Below are positions 19,773 to 25,671 of a stretch of DNA of 25,671 bases, one piece after another. Below the pieces are notes generated by a model. That model saw only the letters and a list, made by a program, of their open reading frames with translations. It was not told where the DNA came from and did not search any database. The DNA comes from Tritrichomonas foetus (lineage: Eukaryota > Parabasalia > Tritrichomonadida > Tritrichomonadidae). How positions within the stretch are numbered: position 1 is the stretch's first letter; every line of letters begins with the position of its first letter. Where the stretch lies: NCBI GenBank assembly GCA_001839685.1, contig MLAK01000642.1, positions 1 through 25,671 of the forward strand, given 5' to 3'. The translations under genes were made by a program, and so were the position numbers.

Positions 19773-21362
19773 ATGATATCGATCCTATTTTTGTTTTTTT
19801 ATACTTATTTAAAATATGACGGAGCTGGTACAAAATGTACAAGCACTGACCCATGCAACTACAGTACGGTTTTAAAGCATACAAACGATTTTGAGTCACA
19901 TTTCGTTATTCTCGATAAAAAGATTAAAAAAAGAGAGCATTTAACTGCATTCAGGAAGTTAATATTAGCGCAAAAAACCGGTAATTCCAGTTTTGTTGGT
20001 AATACATTGATTAATGGGTCACTTTCAGAATACTTTTCCCCTGCCTTTTTATCTCTTAATAACATAGATATTACTTTGATTGGATTTAATTTCACCGATT
20101 TTAAATTTCCTGTTTTGCATTTTAGGGAAAATATTCTGAGCCAAGTTATCAATTGCAGTTTTACCAATTTTGAAGGTGACAAACTTCTTGGATTTATAAT
20201 TGTTGGATATTCTCACGTTGTTTTTTCGAACGTATCATTTAATTCCATTCTTTTATCGAAATCAATGCTATTTTCTTTTTCTTGTTCAAAAATCCACTTA
20301 TTGAAATGCTACTGCCAAAATATACAAATAACAAACTCTTTTGAAGCAATAATGATGTTGAGTATTAATTCATCTGTAATTTCCAAATATTCAAATTTCT
20401 CAAGCATTAACTCACCACTATCAAATTTGTTTTCAATGATTAGTTATTCTAATTTCTATCTATTTGCAAACTCATTCACTAATATTACTGCCGATTTTTG
20501 TTTCAGTTTGACGTCATCATCAAGTTTGATTTTAGAATCTTGTAATTTCAAGAAAAATTTTGGGTCTTTATTAATTGGTCATCCAACATCAAATATTTCT
20601 GCAATTAATACTATATTCAAAAAAAATGTATTTCCTGGATTTCATTACATTATTTTGAAAAATGCTAAAATGTCAATTTCCTTGGATTGCCTCTTTTTAA
20701 AAAATACTGGATTAAATATGTTTTGTTTGAAAGGAAGTAAGACATTTCTGGAGATGAGATTTACTGAATTTACATCAAATGTGATTTCTTCAGAATTCTT
20801 TTTTATGGTCATGCAAGCTAAACTTCGCATTGATGATACTAATTTTATCAATAATTTCGGATATTTGACAATTTTTATGATTTGTGACCAATCAACAGCA
20901 TATTTGAAATCAGCAACTTTTCAAAATATCTATTCATCTGTTTTTCTTTTAGCGAAATATGGAAAATTAAAACTAAGTGAATGTTCTTTTGTTAGTGATC
21001 ATATAATTTCAAGTCATTTTGTGAAAGTTTCTAAATCCTCTTTCAGTTTTAAAAATTCCACAGTGAAAATTGAATCGTCCACACAATTAATGATTTTTGA
21101 TTCAGCAAAAGTTAAACTTACTTCTATTATTTTTAGTGAGTCAAAGCAGAAATCACTATCTGGTGAATGTGTTTGCACAAATTGTACATTTTATAAAAAA
21201 GATGAGTTTGTGTCAACAAAATCTCTTGATTTTTCGATTTATAAATACATTTATCTATTTTTTGGCGCATTTCTGCTATTGGAGGTTTCTTTTACGATTT
21301 TTCTATCATTTAAGGAATCACCAAAGAGTTCTGCTTCATCTAAGCAAATTAAAATCGATTAA
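19773..21362 (+). CDS. Pmp-like beta-helix surface protein, single-pass membrane
   Basis: The gene encodes 529 residues in one intact frame. Residues 1-13 are hydrophobic (MISILFLFFYTYL) and should act as a signal peptide. After DGAGTKCTSTDPC, a start typical of trichomonad polymorphic-membrane-protein-like proteins, comes a long run of short hydrophobic strands with N/S/T-rich turns (about 70-470). These contain repeated C-x-F or S-x-F rungs (INCSFTNF, SVSFNS-like, ESCNFKKN, SECSF), as expected of a right-handed parallel beta-helix. A membrane helix at about 488-513 (IYLFFGAFLLLEVSFTIFL) precedes a 16-residue Ser/Lys-rich tail. The likely role is a cell-surface adhesin or surface antigen. 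All Gln codons are CAA/CAG, and the TAA stop overlaps TAAA. A codirectional gene follows after 67 bases. Confidence 0.8.
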   Translation: MISILFLFFYTYLKYDGAGTKCTSTDPCNYSTVLKHTNDFESHFVILDKKIKKREHLTAFRKLILAQKTGNSSFVGNTLINGSLSEYFSPAFLSLNNIDITLIGFNFTDFKFPVLHFRENILSQVINCSFTNFEGDKLLGFIIVGYSHVVFSNVSFNSILLSKSMLFSFSCSKIHLLKCYCQNIQITNSFEAIMMLSINSSVISKYSNFSSINSPLSNLFSMISYSNFYLFANSFTNITADFCFSLTSSSSLILESCNFKKNFGSLLIGHPTSNISAINTIFKKNVFPGFHYIILKNAKMSISLDCLFLKNTGLNMFCLKGSKTFLEMRFTEFTSNVISSEFFFMVMQAKLRIDDTNFINNFGYLTIFMICDQSTAYLKSATFQNIYSSVFLLAKYGKLKLSECSFVSDHIISSHFVKVSKSSFSFKNSTVKIESSTQLMIFDSAKVKLTSIIFSESKQKSLSGECVCTNCTFYKKDEFVSTKSLDFSIYKYIYLFFGAFLLLEVSFTIFLSFKESPKSSASSKQIKID

Positions 21363-21429
21363 AGTAAATTCAATTTTTTGAAAATAATAATCAGAAAAAG
21401 TGAATGCTGTACGTTAAGAAAAAATTTAG

Positions 21430-22200
21430 ATGAAAAAGAAGCAAGTAATTATCCACCAAAATCAACAAATTCCTTATTTGCTATGTGGCAAAGCCCCAAA
21501 CATCAGGGGCGAGAAAGAAAAGCAAAATAATAATCGAGTCAATTTACCGAAAATTGATACATCATGTTTTCCATCGCAGCTAAATGAGAAAGCTAATACA
21601 GCACGTCCCAATCGAGAAACTGAGTTTACGCCGATAAAAGCTAAACATTACGAGAAGATTAAAATGATAGAAAAAGAATTTAATTGTATAACAGACAACT
21701 TGCAAAAGCACGAGGATTCATACAGAAAGAAGAAAATTATGATGCATCAAGAATGGGAAGATCAATATATGCGCCCGTTAACATCACGAATACAAAAAAA
21801 ATTGCACGGACGTCCTTATTCAGCGTATAAAGATATAAGAAAAAGGGCTATTTCGGCAATTGATGAGAGACAGAAAATCACAGATATTCAGCATGACGAT
21901 GATTTTCAGCCACCACCTTCATTGAAAATTCCGGTTTCTGGAATCAAAGATAGAGTTCACCAATACCAGAAGAATGCCAAAAACGAAAAAAGACTGACTA
22001 AAATCGTGAAAGAATGTAATGGTGAAAATGTGGAAGAATGTGAATTAAAAAGTCGAAATCCAGCTGATGCAAAGACATGGAAAATGTTGCAATATACTCG
22101 GTTTTTTGAAGCAAATGGAAATAAAACGCCTCCTGTCGGAACTAAAATTTTCCCACAAAAATATGTATCAGTAGTTGAAGAGACAATTTCTCAATTTTAA
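21430..22200 (+). CDS. Charged coiled-coil-type protein, possibly FAM228-like
   Basis: The protein has 256 residues, an intact frame, no signal peptide and no membrane helix. The N-terminus is basic and Gln/Asn-rich. Residues about 75-145 form a helical region (IEKEFNCITDNLQKHEDSYRKKK, then EWEDQYMRPLTSRIQKKLHG and YKDIRKRAISAIDERQK). The W-x-x-x-x-x-x-P-L-x-x-x-I-x-x-K arrangement with a following basic helix recalls FAM228 proteins of ciliated cells. The Pro-rich DFQPPPSLKIP and a C-terminal MLQYTRFFEANGNKTPPVG segment follow. If the likeness holds, an axonemal or basal-body role would suit a flagellate, but that is inference. No clear initiator is seen in the 67-base gap upstream. The TAA stop overlaps TAAA. 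Confidence 0.65.
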   Translation: MKKKQVIIHQNQQIPYLLCGKAPNIRGEKEKQNNNRVNLPKIDTSCFPSQLNEKANTARPNRETEFTPIKAKHYEKIKMIEKEFNCITDNLQKHEDSYRKKKIMMHQEWEDQYMRPLTSRIQKKLHGRPYSAYKDIRKRAISAIDERQKITDIQHDDDFQPPPSLKIPVSGIKDRVHQYQKNAKNEKRLTKIVKECNGENVEECELKSRNPADAKTWKMLQYTRFFEANGNKTPPVGTKIFPQKYVSVVEETISQF

Positions 22201-22827
22201 ATTATTGATCGGTGATTGTTTATATATATAAAGTAAATAATTATTTATATTTATATGTATTTCTTACCAAGCTTTTATTTTTTTACTTTGTACAAGAACA
22301 TAGGTGACTTCAAGCTTTGTCATTCAAATCTTGCTCATAAAAATTTCTTACTCATTTCAAAATCTTTCGCATGAGTTTAACTTAAGTGGCTAAAAATTGA
22401 AAAGTTTATTTTTGCTCATGATTTATTAATACTTTACTCGACCAAATAGCAAGTAAACTGGTTCCAAAAAATGGAAAGTACGATAAACACAAAAAGCTGG
22501 CATATTCATTCAATAAAAGTATAAACTATTGAAAAAGTAAGTACATATTATCATGAAATATATTCAATTTTACTTTCCATTTATTTGACTGGGGAGTCAA
22601 CTTTTTGAATAATGTAAAGTAAACAATTTCGCTTTCCATCTCTTTCATTAAAGAAATTCCTCTCCTCGCGTACTTAGCCCAAATAAAACTAAAAAGAAAA
22701 AGGGACACAATAAAGGTAGAACACGTATTTACATTATTTTTGTACATCAGCAGTCACCTTCCATATTATCTACATCCAAAAGTATTAAATCAAGATCATT
22801 AAACAAAATTTGGAAACAATAATTTAA
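22201..22827. other. Intergenic, no gene seen
   Basis: The stretch is AT-rich, with a TATATATA tract at 22221-22230. A 73-codon minus-strand frame at 22526-22747 lacks domain signal, initiator and coding-like composition and is not called. Confidence 0.45.
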
Positions 22828-23118
22828 TTAATGATCTAAAATTGAGATTCGTTTATTTTTTAATATGTTAAATCGAGTTTTGACTTCGTTCGGTGACCGA
22901 TTAAGTAATTGTGATAGCAATGCCCACTTGTGCCCGTGAAGAAACACAAGGCATATCAACTGTTCATCTTCCACTAGACACCATTGACGATGATGTCCAT
23001 ACTCTATTGAAAATTCGATTGGATCTTCTACAAGTGGATTTTTAGTTTCTATTAGATTTTCTTTACATGAATCGTAATGTGTTCCGTTTGATTCATTATA
23101 TCTACATTTTGTTTTAGT
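22828..23118 (-). pseudogene. Myb-like DNA-binding domain fragment
   Basis: A minus-strand frame of 97 codons opens after a TGA at 23119-23121, without an ATG, and ends at TAA 22828-22830. It contains RQWCLVEDEQLICLVFLHGHKW, then ALLSQLLNRSPNEVKTRFNIL. This matches a Myb repeat (W-x2-x-ED-x2-L-x2-L-V-x2-HG-x-KW-x2-x-S-x2-L-x-RS-x-N-x-VK-x-R), with Phe in place of the third Trp. Trichomonads carry many Myb-family transcription factors, usually with two repeats. Here only the C-terminal repeat remains. It starts where the mariner remnant ends, so insertion of the transposon may have cut the gene. Confidence 0.65.
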
Positions 23119-23540
23119 TCATTAATATCTCGTTGGTTTCTATAAAATGGTTGAATAGAGTTTCCTTGATGAAGAAAACATAACAAACAGCGATAATAAA
23201 AACTTAAGACTAAACCATTAATTAATTCAATTTCTATGTTATCCCAATCATTTAGAATGAATCTTTTCAACTCTTCTTTATTTGAAATTGTTTGTGAGGA
23301 AACTTTATGCTTTAAAATCGCCCAAAGCATTTCTATGGGATTCAAATCAGGTGAATTAGATGGCCAGATTTTCAATACATTGAATCTTTTTATAACCATC
23401 TTTTGGTAATTTTGGAGGTATGTGCCGTGGCACCGTCTTGCATAAAGATTAAATTGTCTGTATCTTGATTTAAAATATTTGTTTCTTGCAAATTTTCCAA
23501 TTATGTTTTTATGATTCTTTTTAGTTATACTCACAGAAAA
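23052..23540 (-). pseudogene. Tc1/mariner-family transposase, C-terminal part, frame-broken
   Basis: In one frame (about 23490-23395) the minus strand reads LENLQETNILNQDTDNLIFMQDGATAH, then TSKITKRWL. After a one-frame change it continues KRFNVLKIWPSNSPDLNPIEMLWAILK, then a C-terminal helix ending near GNSIQPFY (about 23150). QDGATAH with Asp at 23435-23437 and NPIE with Glu at 23331-23333 are the second and third catalytic acids. They are about 34 residues apart, as in DD34E Tc1-like elements. A further frame change lies near 23500. The helix-turn-helix N-terminus and the first Asp are not recognised, and terminal repeats were not found. The last 20 or so codons of the open frame overlap the Myb fragment and are unlikely to be transposase. 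Confidence 0.8.
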
Positions 23541-23684
23541 AAAGCTTTGAACCAGGTTATCTTCGAAAAAATATCACCTTGAATGCAGATATCATTCATA
23601 ATAACAATTTTTAAGTAATAAATTTGAATTACGAAAAGATTATATGAAATGATTTTTTAAAAAGTCTGAGTTTTACTCTATTTC

Positions 23685-23825
23685 CTATTTTGCTATGATA
23701 TGGTCATACATGTAATCTATAGAAACATTAATGTTGGAATAAAGCATGTTTTTCATGCTGTCAGTTATCTTTGATTCTCTTGGGAATTTACCAAATACTC
23801 CACTAAAGTGGTAGTTGACTTTCAT
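23685..23825 (-). CDS. Short ORF MKVNYHFSG, unknown, possibly a remnant
   Basis: The ATG at 23823-23825 opens 46 codons with ordinary amino-acid composition (FGKFPRESKITDSMKNM, then SIDYMYDHIIAK) and ends at TAG 23685-23687. The same frame continues past TAG and TAA as EIE and NSDFLKNHFI to a further stop. It lies upstream of the mariner remnant on the same strand and could be a fragment of it or of the interrupted Myb gene. No domain is recognised. Confidence 0.3.
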   Translation of the reverse strand: MKVNYHFSGVFGKFPRESKITDSMKNMLYSNINVSIDYMYDHIIAK

Positions 23826-23829
23826 TGTA

Positions 23830-24205
23830 GTAGTGTTCGTGAAAGTTTGAAGTATCAAGATTAATTAAATACATGATTCCAAAAATTTCGAAAGCATTTT
23901 TCAATAATTTTATACGAGTTCAGTGGCAAGTACTTCATTATTTAAAATAATAAACCATAAATAAAAGAGTAATAAATAGCGTGTAAATTTAAAATATTAG
24001 CATTCAATTAGTGATTTCAAACTGTTAATGAAAAAAAAAATTCAATTGCATAACAGTCTCTCATTTTTCCAATTGAAAAGCAGTCTTTTATTGATTATCC
24101 TAAATTTAACATCTTTTCAATTTTCTTAGATGTAATTATTCACTCAATATTTGAGACACAATATTTGAAGGAATAATTACGACTGGACTAAATAGTAGAT
24201 ATATA
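23830..24205. other. AT-rich intergenic region
   Basis: No frame is supported. A weak direct repeat (CAATTG then CAGTCT) occurs near 24045 and 24071. Confidence 0.4.
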
Positions 24206-24211
24206 TGGAGT

Positions 24212-24239
24212 GATTTTTTGCGCTTCGCTCAAAAAAATC
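24212..24239. repeat. Imperfect hairpin GATTTTTTGCGC / GCTCAAAAAAATC
   Basis: The two arms fold on a TTC loop with one mismatch. Its core CGCTTCGCTC reappears in inverted form at 24540-24551 (GAGCGAAGCTCA), so the two sites may bracket the repeat block between them. Confidence 0.55.
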
Positions 24240-24252
24240 CCTTATTAAATTT

Positions 24253-24440
24253 CATGAATGAGAAAACTAATGAAATCATGAATGAGAAAACTAATGAAAT
24301 CATAAATGAAAACATAAAAAACTAAATGAAAACATAAAAAACCAACGAAATCATAAATGAAAACATTTAAAATTTCATCAAACCCAAAATTAAACAATAA
24401 AAACTAAATGAAATAACTAATGAAATCATAAATTTCAATC
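24253..24440. repeat. Degenerate tandem repeat, about 23-bp unit
   Basis: Units of the type AATGAGAAAACTAATGAAATCAT repeat first exactly, then degenerate into shorter AAATGAAAACATAAAAAAC forms. It is low-complexity expansion without coding sense. Confidence 0.7.
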
Positions 24441-25005
24441 CCACCTTGACTAACGAAATCATAATTCCAACAAATAAATTAACTTCATTTTCGATATCAT
24501 AAAATATTAAATAAACTTTTTCTAAGATTCTTTGAATCGAGAGCGAAGCTCATAATCTCACAATTTGTTTTTTCAATACTTCATTAACTTTTTCAATTTA
24601 TTTTTTCATTACCTCTTTCTCAATTTATTCTTATTTTTTCAATACCACACATCGACCAACATGGCAACTTTTTAGACTCTCAGAAATTTTGCCTCAAAAA
24701 GTTTTCACGATAAATGAAACATAACTTTTTCTTAATTCCTTTGTGTGCTTTATTTTCCGATCAATATTAACGTCTTTCGTGATTTGTTTAATGCCATTTC
24801 ATTAAAACGATTCATATCTTCATAACTATTTCAGTGATTCAAAATATTCCTTCAAAAAATGAATTCATATATGATATTCATAAATGAAACATAAATTAAT
24901 AAATCACGATTACAAAAAAAATAATTATTTTAAAATTCTTGAACGTTTAGTAAAAAGCATATCCCTCGATGAAGCAAAGCTAACATCTACCGAAATTACT
25001 CAAAA
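24441..25005. other. AT-rich intergenic region
   Basis: No gene is seen. Near the right end AAAAAGCAT (24952-24960) is complementary to ATGCTTTTT (25008-25016), a possible stem just beyond the stop of the minus-strand gene. Confidence 0.4.
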
Positions 25006-25015
25006 AAATGCTTTT

Positions 25016-25408
25016 TCACTCAAGAAAGCCGCTGACTGGTGAAGTTTGGTAATTGAGGGGGAGATTGGTTGGTTGCTGGTTGTCGAACTGCAGCATTGGT
25101 ATCTGAGTCGCAAATTGGTTCTGTTTCACAACTATATTATGCTTATGAATCTTGAGCATTATACGGTTAAAATCGCAGGAGTAGAGAATTGGAAACTCTT
25201 GAATAAACATTTGCAACTGGTTCCTGGCATCTGTGAGTGTCAAGTTTCCTCCTGTTAATCGAAATGGAAAGAACATTCGAATTTGATTAATTTCGTTTAT
25301 TGTTAAATGAGAAAAAGGATTCTTTGGAGCCCCTCGAATATCGTTTAGGACACAAGGCAATGTTTCATCATTATTTTCAATAAGGAAGATTTCAACATCA
25401 GTCAGCAT
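25016..25408 (-). CDS. Unknown protein, 130 residues
   Basis: The first ATG is at 25406-25408, giving MLTDVEIFLIENNDETLPC, and the frame ends at TGA 25016-25018. The frame is open 13 codons further upstream (WWWN run) without an ATG. The central part (NPFSHLTINEINQIRMFFPF, LTLTDARNQLQMFIQEFPIL) looks like helical folded protein. The end is Gln/Asn/Pro-rich. GC content is above that of the flanks, which favours real coding. No family is recognised. It is divergent from the gene at 25463 with a 54-base gap, which would hold both promoters. It could also be a fragment of a larger broken gene. Confidence 0.45.
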   Translation of the reverse strand: MLTDVEIFLIENNDETLPCVLNDIRGAPKNPFSHLTINEINQIRMFFPFRLTGGNLTLTDARNQLQMFIQEFPILYSCDFNRIMLKIHKHNIVVKQNQFATQIPMLQFDNQQPTNLPLNYQTSPVSGFLE

Positions 25409-25462
25409 AAAATTTTGCTTTTCACATATGTTCCACCACCACCGCAAATTCCTGAAATATTA

Positions 25463-25671
25463 ATGATGCATCGACCAATTCTTGATTCTGATGATTTCAT
25501 TGATTTTACACAAGAACGACCGAATGAATTTCGTAATTATGCTCAAGAAATAACATCATTATTTGCCCCGAATGCTTCTCCAGAAGGACGAAACGAATAT
25601 TTGAAAGCAATGTATAACGTTGATAATTACCATATTATTTATCGTCAGGCTATTTTAGGTTTAATTGATCA
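25463..25671 (+). CDS. Unknown protein, N-terminal part, cut by the window edge
   Basis: ATG at 25463 (a second ATG follows directly) opens a frame of 69 codons that is still open at the end of the window. It begins MMHRPILDSDDFIDFTQERP and includes LFAPNASPEGRNEYLKAMY and HIIYRQAILGLI. The frame is open upstream to a TAG at 25346-25348, including VPPPPQIPEIL, but no earlier in-frame ATG is seen. The composition is clearly protein-like, with no signal peptide. The family is not recognised. Confidence 0.55.
   Translation, partial: MMHRPILDSDDFIDFTQERPNEFRNYAQEITSLFAPNASPEGRNEYLKAMYNVDNYHIIYRQAILGLID

Noticed and set aside
22526..22747. 73-codon minus-strand ORF
   Set aside because: No initiator, no domain, and composition like the intergenic DNA around it.
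1..25671. Nuclear code with TAA/TAG as Gln (ciliate- or hexamitid-type)
   Set aside because: The two intact genes (529 and 256 codons) encode all Gln with CAA/CAG and both end in TAA with a TAAA signal. The suspect TAA/TAG codons occur only in frames that also carry indels.
1..25671. tRNA or rRNA genes
   Set aside because: No GGTTCGAATCC-type T-loop with matching acceptor ends and no conserved rRNA block was found on either strand by eye.

Overview
The window looks like nuclear DNA of a parabasalid protist, probably a trichomonad (Trichomonas, Tritrichomonas or a close relative). It is very AT-rich. Several reading frames have a trichomonad-type initiator (TCA followed by a pyrimidine and T/A) 4 to 13 bases before the ATG. 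Two intact genes end in a TAA that overlaps TAAA, the usual trichomonad polyadenylation signal. A beta-helix surface protein, a C19-family ubiquitin protease, a Tc1/mariner transposase and a Myb-like domain also fit. The species cannot be fixed from sequence alone. No tRNA, rRNA or CRISPR array was seen.

Layout. 1-500 is non-coding apart from a strong hairpin. 501-1713 (minus) holds remnants with a Pif1-like helicase C-terminus, divergent from 1801-4453 (plus), a Mutator/Kolobok-like transposase continuing into a ubiquitin-specific protease (USP) domain. A second, partial copy of the USP 3' end lies at 4660-4830. 4840-7300 is mostly empty, with a perfect 28-bp palindrome and a 20-bp inverted repeat pair. 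7316-8727 (minus) carries two related genes of an unknown family, the first broken. 9235-11520 is a decayed gene encoding an Asn/Gln-rich, C2H2-finger, coiled-coil protein. 11530-14220 is further decayed plus-strand coding sequence. 14920-16251 (minus) is one unknown gene whose main frame breaks fall in homopolymers. 16260-18200 is repeat-rich and scattered with N bases. 18210-19403 (minus) is a decayed DDE-transposase-like gene. 19773-22200 is the only clean island: a Pmp-like surface protein followed by a possible FAM228-like protein. 22828-23540 (minus) is a Myb-like fragment abutting a broken Tc1/mariner transposase. 23830-25000 is non-coding with repeats. 25016-25671 holds a divergent pair of unknown genes, the right one cut by the window edge.

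How the parts relate. Much of the window is a graveyard of mobile elements around a few live genes. The most interesting unit is the transposase joined to a deubiquitinase. All three frame breaks inside 2208-4451 lie in A7-A9 runs and shift in the same direction, so the unit may be a single fusion gene, disrupted by sequencing error, slippage or recent decay. Nonsense codons in the decayed plus-strand genes are nearly all TAA or TAG, often where Gln reads naturally. A recoded genetic code is unlikely, because the two intact genes use only CAA/CAG for Gln and end in TAA. C-to-T decay is the simpler reading.
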